From Alicyclobacillus fastidiosus (GTDB taxonomy: Bacteria > Bacillota > Bacilli > Alicyclobacillales > Alicyclobacillaceae), in assembly GCF_026651875.1 (NCBI RefSeq), contig NZ_CP104067.1, positions 2,356,001-2,420,000 on the forward strand: 64,000 nucleotides of DNA, read 5' to 3'. A model generated the notes under the pieces. That model made no database searches. It was not told the DNA's origin and worked only from the letters and a program-made list of their open reading frames with translations. The translations under genes and the position numbers were made by a program. This document shows, one piece after another, positions 36,707 to 44,984 of the stretch. Numbering within the stretch: position 1 is the stretch's first letter; each line of letters starts with the position of its first letter.

Positions 36707-37534
36707 AGCGTCGATTTTGAACTCATCTTTCCGCCGATCATCGCCGTGCTGTTGAGCGAGGGCGCTCGGCGCCTAGAGGAACTTCGGGTGCCTTACGAGG
36801 AGTGGCATCTGGCGGAGGGACACTTAGACCTCGACGGCACACCGCCTGAGGGGATCTTTTATAGTCGCATGGGCGCGTCCTCGCACACGCGGGATCACCG
36901 CTATGCCGCCGAATACACGAGTGCTGTGCTCGCTTGGCTGAGGCGTCACGGACGTGTCGTCGTCAACGGAAGTCGTGCACTGCAACTGCAAGGGAGTAAG
37001 GCCCTGCAGTATCTCTCGATGCAAACTGTGGGCATTCGCACGCCGAAGACGGTTGTAGCGGTCGGCAAGGAGCATATTCTCGAAGCGGCGAACAAGTTTT
37101 GCGGGAGCCCGTTTATCACGAAGCACAACCGTGCCGGGAAGGGCCTGGGCGTTCAACTGTTTCACGACGTCGGCGCGTTGAATGCCTATGTGAAGGGACC
37201 GGATTTTAAGGAACCGGTCGACGGAATCACCTTGGTCCAGGAGTATATTCAGTCACCTGAGTCATATATCACGTGATGTGAGTTTATCGGAGGGAAACTT
37301 CTCTATGCCGTGCGCGTGGATACGAGTGAAGGGTTTGAGTTGTGCCCTGCGGATGCGTGTCAAATTGGAGACTTGTTCTGCCCTGTCGGGGAACAGGTCA
37401 ACAACAAGCCGAAGTTTCAAATGATCGACGGGTTCGCGGAACCGATGATCGGGGAGTACGAGCGGTTTTTGCAAGAAAACGAGATTGATGTCGCGGGTAT
37501 CGAGTTCATCCGCGATGCAGAAGGCATCATCTAT
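36707..37534 (+). pseudogene. ATP-grasp (RimK-like) ligase, nonsense mutation and 3' truncation
   Basis: Recognisable ATP-grasp sequence runs from about VPYEEWHLAEGHLDL through GIFYSRMGASSHTRDH, VVVNGSRALQL, FITKHNRAGKGLGVQLF and LVQEYIQSPESYIT. A TGA at 37274-37276 then stands where an arginine codon (CGA) is expected, and the same frame continues CEFIGGKLLYAVRVDTSEGF to GIEFIRDAEGIIY. After that homology ends abruptly and a luciferase-type gene fragment begins in another frame. The N-terminus before about 36707 is also unlike the family. Such ligases join amino acids to acids or peptides; the substrate is unknown. Confidence 0.8.
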
Positions 37535-37998
37535 GGCGCTTTACCCTGAACGTGGTGTCCGCTTGGTGGGCCGAAGAGGCTCGTCAATATGGCGGTATTT
37601 TTAGTGAACACGACGACAGATACGATCGCACCCGCGAATTTGTCCAAATTATGAAAGGGCTATGGACGCAAACCATCTTTTCATACCATGGGAAATATTA
37701 TGATATCTCCGATGCCAAACTGACACCCAAGCCTATCCAGCGACCGAACCCCGTGCTGTACGCCGGTGGTGAAAGCGAAAAGGGGAAGGACCTCATCACG
37801 TCCGCCTGCGACGCGTATGTCATGCACGGGGGAACCGTGGACGAAATTCGGGTAAAAATCGAAGATATGGCATACCGCGCAAGCAGAAGCACTTGCCACC
37901 GCTCCGTTCTTTTGGCATGGCAGCCCAGGCGGAATTGGCCCGCATCACAGACGTCAAGCAAGGCGCTACGTCGCCCCGTGAGCCAAGTGGCGCCTTGA
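37527..37998 (+). pseudogene. Luciferase-like (LLM) flavin monooxygenase fragment
   Basis: From RFTLNVVSAWWAEEARQ the sequence follows FMN-dependent LLM monooxygenases of the SsuD type: HDDRYDRTREFVQIMKGLW, YHGKYYDISDAKL and PNPVLYAGGESEKGKDL. The N-terminal half is missing. After IEDM the frame shifts and KQKHLPPLRSFGMAAQAELARITDVKQGA continues the family before homology is lost. It is fused back to back with the ATP-grasp remnant at about 37530, pointing to an old deletion that joined two genes. Confidence 0.8.
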
Positions 37999-38252
37999 GT
38001 TCACCACGTCAGCCATCCAGGGATATATCGAGGTTTGAGGCGACTCGGAACGCTCCGGGTCGCCGATTTTGTGCGACCATCTACCGGATATTCGCGGCTG
38101 GACTCGGGACTGAAAACGCTGAATTAAGTGAATTAAATGTAAAATTTATGAATTCCGATATCGGGTGTGTGTTGAAAAATGCAGTCAACTGCTGAAGGAC
38201 AAGTCATAAAAGCGAGACAATTCGGGAATGTTCTCGTATGGATGAAGTTGTC

Positions 38253-38281
38253 TTGACGAACGATCTCATATTGCTTAATGT
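38253..38281 (+). promoter_or_regulatory. Sigma-A promoter for the OppA-type gene
   Basis: TTGACG (38253-38258) and TAATGT (38276-38281) are 17 bases apart. The start codon lies about 100 bases downstream. The rest of 37999-38375 is AT-rich and shows no gene. Confidence 0.65.
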
Positions 38282-38390
38282 TTTAACTAAACCTTAAATT
38301 CCATAGAATGTGATTTAATTTTTCGACAATTCGACGTGATTTAGGGTTTTGGTGCTGAAACAGAAACAGATGTGAATGGGGGAAAATGGA

Positions 38391-40109
38391 ATGACAGCAT
38401 CGTGGAAGAAAGGTCTCGGGACCGTTGCTTCCATCGGGATGATTGGTGCTCTGTTGGCTGGTTGTGGTACGAACGGCACGACAGGAAACGCATCGACCGG
38501 CGGCAACGCATCCGCGACGTCAGGAAAACCAGTCGTAGGTGGTAGCATTACGCTCGATATGAGCCAAGCTGTTCCTGACTTAGATCCAGCAATCGCATTC
38601 GACACGACCTCTGCCGAAGTGGACTATGCAGTGTACGAACAGTTGGTTACGTACGACAAGGGTACATACAATATCGTTGGCGACCTTGCGCAGAGTTGGG
38701 ACGTTTCGCCGGACGGTAAGACGTACACGTTCCATCTCCGTAAAGGCGTTAAATTCTCGAATGGAGACCCGCTTAAGGCAAGCGATTTCGTCTTCGAACT
38801 AGAGCGTTTGCTCGACAAGAATTTGCAACCTAAGCCGTCTCCGGGCAGCCAGTTCTTCATGGACATTACGGGCGCGCAGGCGTACTACAACGGCCAAGCC
38901 AAAACCATCAGCGGCGTCAGCACACCTGACGACTACACGTTGGTGATTCACCTAGATAAGCCAGAACAGTTCTTCCTCAAGATCTTGGCCATGCCATTCC
39001 TGTCGGCGGTCGATCCGACGTACGTCAAGCAAGTCGGAAACGCCGCAATGGACACCACCAACGCGATGGGCACTGGTCCTTTTGAGTTGCAGACGAACAA
39101 CCAGAACCAAGTTGTCTTGGTGAAGAACCCGCACTATTGGAAGAAGGATTCGAACGGAACGCAACTGCCGTACCTGGACAAAGTGACCATCAACGTGAAC
39201 AATAATGGTCAGCTCGCTGCGATGCATTGGGAACAAGGTCAAACCGCGTTCATGAGCCCGTGGCTCGAGGGTGGCGACGGAATCCCGAGCTCCCAGTACC
39301 CAACCATCATGAATTCGCCGAAGTACAAGAATCTCGTGATGAAGCAGGACATGAATGCGGTTTTCTACTACGGTTTGAACACGGCGCCTACTATCGACGG
39401 CAAGGCCAATCCGCTGAGCAACGTGAATGTGCGTAAGGCCATTGAGTACGGGTTTGACGACAGTCAAATCGTGAAGTTGAATAACGGTGCCGTGAAGGGC
39501 TTGAATCAGCCGCTTCCAGATTCAATGGAAGGGTATGTGAAGAATCTAGCTCCGTCGGCACAATATAGCTACAATGTCGCCAAGGCAAAACAGTTGTTGG
39601 CGAAAGCCGGCTACGCGAATGGATTTACCATGGATCTCTGGAATGAAAACACAGAGGGTGCGCAGAAGCAGGACCAAGCTTTCCAAGCGATGATGAAGCA
39701 AATTGGCATCACCGTCAACTTGCATGAAGTGACGTGGAAAGACTTCTTGTCCAAGTCGATGTCTGGCACTGCGCAAGCGTTTGGAAGCGGTTGGAACCAA
39801 GATTATCCAGATGCATCCGACTTCTTGAACACGCTGTTCAACTCGAATCAAATTCCGCAAAATAATATGGACAACTACTCCAACCCGCAAGTGGATCAGT
39901 GGTTGAACCAGGCCGAGTATTCGACGAATCAACAACAGCGTGATCAACTCTATGGCAAGGTCATCAACCAAGTCATGTCCGATGCGGTTTGGGTACCGCT
40001 GTACCAAAACGTTGGTTACTATTGCGTACAGCCTTGGGTCCATGGCTTCTACACCAGTCCTGTGATGTATGACCCATTTGCAACGATTTGGGTTGACCCA
40101 GGCCACTAA
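38391..40109 (+). CDS. Peptide/oligopeptide ABC transporter substrate-binding lipoprotein (OppA/DppA type)
   Basis: The lipoprotein precursor of ~572 residues has the lipobox LLAGC, a Gly/Thr/Asn linker and a family 5 solute-binding fold: VYEQLVTYDKG, DGKTYTFHLRKGVKFSNGDPL, GTGPFELQTNNQNQVVLVKNPHYWKK and the C-terminal ARGW-like SGWNQDYPDASDFLNTLF. It would capture peptides or nickel-like ligands outside the membrane; peptides are most likely. The ATG at 38391 has a GGGGGA site upstream. No permease or ATPase genes adjoin it, so it must share a transporter encoded elsewhere. Confidence 0.88.
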   Translation: MTASWKKGLGTVASIGMIGALLAGCGTNGTTGNASTGGNASATSGKPVVGGSITLDMSQAVPDLDPAIAFDTTSAEVDYAVYEQLVTYDKGTYNIVGDLAQSWDVSPDGKTYTFHLRKGVKFSNGDPLKASDFVFELERLLDKNLQPKPSPGSQFFMDITGAQAYYNGQAKTISGVSTPDDYTLVIHLDKPEQFFLKILAMPFLSAVDPTYVKQVGNAAMDTTNAMGTGPFELQTNNQNQVVLVKNPHYWKKDSNGTQLPYLDKVTINVNNNGQLAAMHWEQGQTAFMSPWLEGGDGIPSSQYPTIMNSPKYKNLVMKQDMNAVFYYGLNTAPTIDGKANPLSNVNVRKAIEYGFDDSQIVKLNNGAVKGLNQPLPDSMEGYVKNLAPSAQYSYNVAKAKQLLAKAGYANGFTMDLWNENTEGAQKQDQAFQAMMKQIGITVNLHEVTWKDFLSKSMSGTAQAFGSGWNQDYPDASDFLNTLFNSNQIPQNNMDNYSNPQVDQWLNQAEYSTNQQQRDQLYGKVINQVMSDAVWVPLYQNVGYYCVQPWVHGFYTSPVMYDPFATIWVDPGH

Positions 40110-40120
40110 TCTGAACGTGA

Positions 40121-40172
40121 AACGCGGGGGAGTCTCCGTGCGCGAATTTGCGCACAGACTCCCCTCGTTTTT
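40121..40172 (+). terminator. Terminator after the OppA-type gene
   Basis: AACGCGGGGGAGTCT pairs with AGACTCCCCTCGTT with one mismatch; an inner TGCGC/GCGCA pair extends it, and TTTTT follows. It lies between convergent genes. Confidence 0.8.
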
Positions 40173-40194
40173 CATTTCGGAGCAGTGCGGTGGC

Positions 40195-41007
40195 TCATTG
40201 TGGAACTTGAAAACCAAGTCGCTGGGGCCCAAACGATGTTGCCCAATTCTCTACGAACAACTGAGCGGCTAACTCGTGCCCGAGGGCGTTCGGGTGCCAC
40301 GCGTCACCCATATAAGGGACGTACGTTTGATGGTGTATTTGTAAATACGCTTTCATCTGTGTGAACACGTCGAACACGTGGACATTCGGACTGTGAAAGC
40401 CTTTCGCGACGTCGACTTCGGCCCTGAAGAGGCGAGCCTGACCTGCGCGGTACGTAGTATACGACGCGCGCGTAACTGGGGATGTGACGAGAATGACACT
40501 GGTTCGATGAGCGAGAGCTGTCGCGATTTCCCAGCGTACTTCGCGCCGGACGTCCGAGAGGGAGGTCTTTTTCGCCAGGTCGTTGAGTCCGCCCCAAGCC
40601 AGCACGACCAAGTCAGGGTGGTACTTGTCCAGCCACTGAGGATAGGTGTTTCGGACGCTGCGAAGCGTACTTCCTGGGACGGCCCTGTTGACCACGTGGA
40701 AGTCGGTATCGCTGACCTCAGCGATCGCCTGAAACGCGCGTTCGAGGTACCCACCACCGTGGATACGGTCGTCTTTCCAACCTCGTGCGACAGATGAGCC
40801 GACAATCAGTACATCTGTTTTCCCACCCGCAGTTGGGCCAGAGGCTGCTTGGGTAATCGGTGCCGTTGCGGTGGTGACCGCCTGATGGGCTGTACTACCC
40901 TGAGTTGTACGGCTGACGTTTGTGTGCAGGTTTTGTGCAAACGCTACGCTGCCGAGGACGCTGGCGCAAAGACAGGTGATGGCGAGCGTGGTATGACTTC
41001 TTCTCAT
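40195..41007 (-). CDS. Secreted SGNH/GDSL-family hydrolase
   Basis: The ~270-residue protein has a signal peptide ending VAFAQ. The SGNH blocks are present: block I VLIVGSSVARGW with the nucleophile serine in GSS (GDS in most relatives), block III GGLNDLAK with the asparagine, and block V GDAWHPNALGH with the catalytic D-x-x-H pair. It is an esterase or lipase acting outside the cell, perhaps on acetylated polysaccharide; the substrate is unknown. The ATG at 41007 has GGGG upstream. Confidence 0.85.
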   Translation of the reverse strand: MRRSHTTLAITCLCASVLGSVAFAQNLHTNVSRTTQGSTAHQAVTTATAPITQAASGPTAGGKTDVLIVGSSVARGWKDDRIHGGGYLERAFQAIAEVSDTDFHVVNRAVPGSTLRSVRNTYPQWLDKYHPDLVVLAWGGLNDLAKKTSLSDVRREVRWEIATALAHRTSVILVTSPVTRASYTTYRAGQARLFRAEVDVAKGFHSPNVHVFDVFTQMKAYLQIHHQTYVPYMGDAWHPNALGHELAAQLFVENWATSFGPQRLGFQVPQ

Positions 41008-41134
41008 GGGAACCCCCTGTGTACGTCTGTGTTGCAATGTGTGGGTATTTTTTCCTCTTGTTCACGGAACATGTGCGTCATCTTTAGGAGGTGAGTACGA
41101 GTGGGTATTTGGTCAGGTTGCCTCGAAATTTGTG

Positions 41135-41163
41135 TTGCAATTTTCACTCGGCATTTGTATACT
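41135..41163 (+). promoter_or_regulatory. Promoter of tRNA-Leu
   Basis: TTGCAA (41135-41140) and TATACT (41158-41163) are 17 bases apart and end about 50 bases before the tRNA. Confidence 0.75.
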
Positions 41164-41215
41164 GAAGCACGTCGGAAGAAGTTCATGGGGTTCCATGAAT
41201 CTGCGGCATTTTCAT

Positions 41216-41302
41216 GCGGTCGTGGCGGAATTGGCAGACGCGCAAGATTCAGGTTCTTGTGGGGGCAACCCCGTGGAGGTTCAAGTCCTCTCGACCGCAC
41301 CA
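41216..41302 (+). tRNA. tRNA-Leu, anticodon CAG
   Basis: The 87-base class II tRNA has a 7-bp acceptor stem GCGGTCG/CGACCGC, discriminator A and encoded CCA. The anticodon arm CAAGA-TTCAGGT-TCTTG places CAG at positions 34-36, reading CUG leucine codons. The long variable arm GGGG-CAA-CCCC is as expected for tRNA-Leu, and the T arm is GAGG-TTCAAGT-CCTC. Confidence 0.97.
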
Positions 41303-41310
41303 TAATACAT

Positions 41311-41367
41311 ACGGCTGTCTTGATATCGCATCCTAGCTAGGGATGGATATCAAGACAGCCGTTTTTT
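41311..41367 (+). terminator. Rho-independent terminator after tRNA-Leu
   Basis: A 17-bp perfect stem starting ACGGCTGTCTTG, extended inward by CATCC/GGATG pairing, is followed by six T residues. Confidence 0.95.
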
Positions 41368-41495
41368 GTTCGTGAACGGCCTGCACAGGCCTGCACATAG
41401 ATGACCTTTGTTAGACGGACACAGCTTGTTATTCACCGCAGGCATGGAGAAGTATGATAGCGTCGTCAATACAGATTCCGGATGGAGGATGGAGA

Positions 41496-41831
41496 ATGGA
41501 GCATCAAGGGGTAATGGAACAGGTACTGAAGAACTACGAACTGGCAAATGACGCACTCATGCATACGTGGGGAAGGCTCGATGAAGTGGATATCGATGCT
41601 CTGTTACAAAAGCAACAGGAACGACTCAGGCAAATTGCACAACGGGCGTACGGTGATGGATTGTGTGACGACGCGCAGTCCGAGCTGTTGCTGCATACCA
41701 CGGAGCGACTTGCAAGTGCCAACCAACACTTGTGTGAGCACTGGGAGGCGATTCCGTTTGGTGAGCGGCGGGACCTTCTCCAAAAACAGTGGAATCGGAT
41801 TCAGCAATTGCGCAATCAACTGACACATTGA
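41496..41831 (+). CDS. Small helical hypothetical protein
   Basis: A 111-residue, strongly helical, charged protein starting EHQGVMEQVLKNYELAND. It is rich in Gln, Glu, Leu and Arg with heptad-like spacing (LLQKQQERLRQIAQRAYG, LLQKQWNRIQQLRNQL). There is no signal or membrane span. The ATG at 41496 follows GGAGGATGGAGA. No family is recognised; short helical chaperone-like or regulatory proteins look similar. It lies between tRNA-Leu and dapF. Confidence 0.6.
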   Translation: MEHQGVMEQVLKNYELANDALMHTWGRLDEVDIDALLQKQQERLRQIAQRAYGDGLCDDAQSELLLHTTERLASANQHLCEHWEAIPFGERRDLLQKQWNRIQQLRNQLTH

Positions 41832-41881
41832 CCCGGTCGGAGAGACTGCCGAGTTGGCGCGACGGGAATCTTCGCAAAGTC

Positions 41882-41911
41882 TTGGAACATTTTCGCCCGT
41901 CGCCTTATAAT
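41882..41911 (+). promoter_or_regulatory. Sigma-A promoter for dapF
   Basis: TTGGAA (41882-41887) and TATAAT (41906-41911) are 18 bases apart, about 90 bases before the dapF start. Confidence 0.7.
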
Positions 41912-42000
41912 AGACAAAAACGATGCACGTGTGCACAATCCGCCAGGGTTCGCGGCGTGCATCCACAACCAGTTTTAAAGAAACAGGAGGCGGGTCACGC

Positions 42001-42873
42001 TTGAAGTTCACGAAGATGCAGGCGCTGGGGAACAACTACATCTATGTTTCTTTGTACGAGACGACATTGCCCGAAGTTTCGCTTCCGGAACTTTCAAGAC
42101 TGGTGAGCGACGTTCGTCGGGGGATTGGCTCCGACGGTCTGATTACCATCGAAGAGAGCCGGTGTGCGGACGTCCGCATGCGTATCTTTAACGCCGATGG
42201 CTCCGAGGCGGAGTCGTGCGGAAATGGCCTTCGATGCGTCGCCAAGTACGTCTACGAGCATCGACTCGTAAACACCTCTGTGTTTTCCATCGAAACCAAG
42301 GCTGGCGTCGTTGAGGCGCAGGTCCACGTCAGACCGGACGGCAGTGTGAAGCAGGTCACGGTCGACATGGGCGAGCCGCGATTCGGGGCGGGCAGTATTC
42401 GGTACGCGGGCAACCGAATGATTGGGGATGACGAAGTCGTGTTGGAAGTCGGCACGCAACAACTTCAGGGCACGATTGTCAACGTCGGCAATCCCCATTT
42501 TGTGACAATGGTTGATCAAGTAGACGACGACTACGTGCGAGCGATTGGACCACTGGTTGAGTCGCACGAAGACTTTCCTGAGCGGATCAATGCGGAATTC
42601 GTGTCCGTCTTGAACCGAAACGAAATCGATTTTCGCGTGTATGAGCGCGGCTCAGGCGTGACGTTTGCATGTGGGACCGGGGCCTGCGCGAGCGTCGCGG
42701 CAGTCGTTCGCAAGGGCCTGGTGGACAAGCGGGTTACCGTGCATTTACTAGGTGGGGATTTGGAGATTGGAATCCGCGACGACGGGCATGTGCTCATGAC
42801 CGGCGAAGCGGTCACCGTCGCCGAGGGCACGTTTGCATGGCCGTCCCCGGAGCCATCTCTTGTGACGTTGTGA
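42001..42873 (+). CDS. dapF: Diaminopimelate epimerase
   Basis: DapF interconverts LL- and meso-diaminopimelate for lysine and peptidoglycan synthesis. The ~290-residue protein has both catalytic cysteines: ADGSEAESCGNGLRC and TFACGTGACAS, with the ligand-binding NVGNPHFV and ERGSGVT stretches. The TTG at 42001 is chosen because AGGAGGCG lies eight bases upstream and the protein then starts KFTKMQALGNNYI as in the family; the frame upstream lacks a site. Confidence 0.95.
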   Translation: MKFTKMQALGNNYIYVSLYETTLPEVSLPELSRLVSDVRRGIGSDGLITIEESRCADVRMRIFNADGSEAESCGNGLRCVAKYVYEHRLVNTSVFSIETKAGVVEAQVHVRPDGSVKQVTVDMGEPRFGAGSIRYAGNRMIGDDEVVLEVGTQQLQGTIVNVGNPHFVTMVDQVDDDYVRAIGPLVESHEDFPERINAEFVSVLNRNEIDFRVYERGSGVTFACGTGACASVAAVVRKGLVDKRVTVHLLGGDLEIGIRDDGHVLMTGEAVTVAEGTFAWPSPEPSLVTL

Positions 42874-42917
42874 AGGATGCAGGTAAGAATTTGAATCGGG
42901 ATAGGGGAGATGTGCGC

Positions 42918-43631
42918 GTGCATACGGACGAACAAGCGCAGTCGCGCCCGATACGCCCGGCGGCCACGCTGATTGCGCTGCGCGATCACTCGGACGAAAT
43001 GGAAGTATTGGTGGTGCGTCGGTCCAAGTCCATGCGCACGTTTCCTGGCCATGTTGCATTTCCTGGCGGCGGCGTTGAGCCTGCCGACCAGGCGTGCATC
43101 GGGTTGTGTACCATCGGGTGGCCGAGAGCTGCCATTCGGGCGGATGACGACGTGTTTGCTGTTGCGGCCCTTCGTGAAACGGCTGAGGAAATCGGGTGGC
43201 TCGGCGCTGTCGCCCATCCGGAAGGGTACGCTCCGGACACGGCGGCAGCCGTCCAGGAAATTCAGTCCGCGCTCCTGCAGGAAGAGCGGACACTGGCCGA
43301 GAGCCTCGTGCAGCGGAATCTCCAACTCAACCTATGCGACGTTCGCTTTGTCGGGCGATGGTTAACGCCACCGGAAGTTAGACTGCCGGTGCGCTTTGAT
43401 ACGCGTTTTTTTGTTACACGAGGAACGATGGAGTGCCGGACGTTTCACGTCCATCAGGGGGAATTGGAATGGGCTGGCTGGAGGCGCCCTCGCGATGTTC
43501 TGAACGATATCCGAGTGGGCCGGGAACAGGCGGCGCTGCCAACGCAGACGATGCTCGAAGCATTGGCCGAGGCACCGAGTGTGGATTGGTGCCTCGAACA
43601 CTTGAACGTTCCACAAGTCCCCCTCACTTAA
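42918..43631 (+). CDS. Nudix hydrolase with an insertion inside the Nudix box
   Basis: Nudix enzymes hydrolyse nucleoside diphosphates linked to another group, such as CoA or nucleotide sugars. The box begins FPGGGVEPADQ and ends ALRETAEEIGWLG, but about 27 residues separate the halves instead of the usual few. Insertions of this kind are known in the NUDT19-like CoA diphosphatase branch, so CoA or acyl-CoA derivatives are a reasonable guess. The GTG at 42918 has GGGGAG eight bases upstream. It follows dapF closely. Confidence 0.82.
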   Translation: MHTDEQAQSRPIRPAATLIALRDHSDEMEVLVVRRSKSMRTFPGHVAFPGGGVEPADQACIGLCTIGWPRAAIRADDDVFAVAALRETAEEIGWLGAVAHPEGYAPDTAAAVQEIQSALLQEERTLAESLVQRNLQLNLCDVRFVGRWLTPPEVRLPVRFDTRFFVTRGTMECRTFHVHQGELEWAGWRRPRDVLNDIRVGREQAALPTQTMLEALAEAPSVDWCLEHLNVPQVPLT

Positions 43632-44022
43632 TCGCGACGAGGCTTACACCTGCGAGGATGACCGCGACCCCCACCCAGCGCAACGGTGGGATGTGTTCGT
43701 GGAAAATGACAATCGAGACCACGATAGCCAGGACGTAGGCGAGGCTCTGGAGCGGGTACAAAAGGCTCAGCGAAAGTTTGTTAAGCAGAAAAATCCAGAT
43801 GACGGTGGCCACCACGTAGAGCACAATCCCGCCGATGATCCACGGTGAGAACATGGCGACGATCACGCTTTTGATGTTGGTCAGATCCTTGTTCATAAGC
43901 CCAAACTTCCAAAGCGTCTGCCCCGCGACGAGTAGAACGACGTTTGAGAGAATCATGATTACATATAACAACGAGAATCTTCCTTTAGTCCGGCGAAGTT
44001 CGTCGGACGTTTCTTTATCCAT
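43624..44022 (-). CDS. SMR/EamA-type small membrane protein, probable undecaprenyl-phosphate sugar flippase
   Basis: The ~132-residue protein has four membrane helices of the small multidrug resistance type: YVIMILSNVVLLVAGQTLW, an inner helix IIGGIVLYVVATVIWIFLL, LYPLQSLAYVLAIVVSIVIF and WVGVAVILAGVSLVAIK. ArnE/ArnF-like flippases share this layout. Its ATG overlaps the stop of the GT2 gene, which ties it to a lipid-linked sugar pathway rather than drug export. Its last bases overlap the Nudix gene end on the other strand. Confidence 0.78.
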   Translation of the reverse strand: MDKETSDELRRTKGRFSLLYVIMILSNVVLLVAGQTLWKFGLMNKDLTNIKSVIVAMFSPWIIGGIVLYVVATVIWIFLLNKLSLSLLYPLQSLAYVLAIVVSIVIFHEHIPPLRWVGVAVILAGVSLVAIK

Positions 44023-44932
44023 GATAGTCACTTTGCCTCAGTTCGTATTCGTCGCGATGGTTGCGCACGATGGTGTCTAAGATGAACCCGCAGGTCAGCG
44101 AGTTGGTGGCGAGCACCATCAGTCCCACTGCGAGAATCGCTGACGGCATTTTGGCAATTCGTCCGCTTGCGAAGAATTCGGTGATGACCGGAATTCCGAC
44201 CAAGAGCCCCAAGATGAACAAGACGAGCGCAATGATGCTGAAAAACGCCAGCGGTTTATAGTCTTTGAAGATCCAGAAGACCGTTTTCAACACTCGAATC
44301 CCGTCGCTGAACGTGTTGAGTTTGGATTCGCTGCCGGGTGGCCTGTCTCGGTACGCAATAGGGATCTCCACGATGCGAAACCGCTTGTCCAACGCGTGAA
44401 GCGTCATTTCCGTTTCAATTTCAAACCCTTCGCTCTTCACAGGCATCGTTTTTGCGAAGCGGCGATTGAAAACGCGGTAGCCGGTCATGATGTCACGCAG
44501 TCCGCTGCGGAACAGGCGGTTGATGAGGCCCTTGACAAAGTGGTTGCCGAAGTTGTGAAACGGTCGTTTGTTTTCACTTCCATAAGACCCATCTGAGTGC
44601 CTGTCCCCAATGACCATATCTGCCTCGTCGTCGATGACTGGCTGCATGAGGTTGTGGACAAATTCCGCGGGATACGTATCGTCGCCGTCCGCCATGACGT
44701 AGACGTCTGCGTCGATGTCGCGAAACATCGAGCGCACGACGTTCCCCTTGCCTTGACGGATTTCTCTCCGAACGACCGCACCAGCCTCGCGTGCGATTTG
44801 GGCGGTCTTGTCTTTCGAGTTGTTGTCGTACACGTAAATAGTCGCGTCGGGTAATTCCCGTTGAAAATCTGCAATTACTTTGCCAATCGTCAGTTCCTCG
44901 TTGTAACAAGGAAGTAATACTGCAATACGCAT
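44015..44932 (-). CDS. GT2-family polyprenyl-phosphate glycosyltransferase with C-terminal membrane helices
   Basis: The enzyme puts a sugar from a nucleotide donor onto undecaprenyl phosphate. The ~305 residues start RIAVLLPCYNEELTIGKVI, have VYDNNSKDKTAQIA, the DGDDTYP metal motif, and the MTGYRVFNRRF region, then two or more C-terminal membrane helices. This is the DPM1/ArnC-like layout. The ATG at 44932 has GGAGG nine bases upstream; the frame extends upstream without a site. It lies between the GT-C gene and the flippase. Confidence 0.88.
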   Translation of the reverse strand: MRIAVLLPCYNEELTIGKVIADFQRELPDATIYVYDNNSKDKTAQIAREAGAVVRREIRQGKGNVVRSMFRDIDADVYVMADGDDTYPAEFVHNLMQPVIDDEADMVIGDRHSDGSYGSENKRPFHNFGNHFVKGLINRLFRSGLRDIMTGYRVFNRRFAKTMPVKSEGFEIETEMTLHALDKRFRIVEIPIAYRDRPPGSESKLNTFSDGIRVLKTVFWIFKDYKPLAFFSIIALVLFILGLLVGIPVITEFFASGRIAKMPSAILAVGLMVLATNSLTCGFILDTIVRNHRDEYELRQSDYHG

Positions 44933-44984
44933 GTAAAGCCGTCCTCCACATTTGTCGATCCTGCATCCAACAGGATACCACGCT

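Noticed and set aside
41006..41340. Open frames across the tRNA-Leu gene
   Set aside because: They overlap a clear tRNA with its own promoter and terminator and have no family resemblance.
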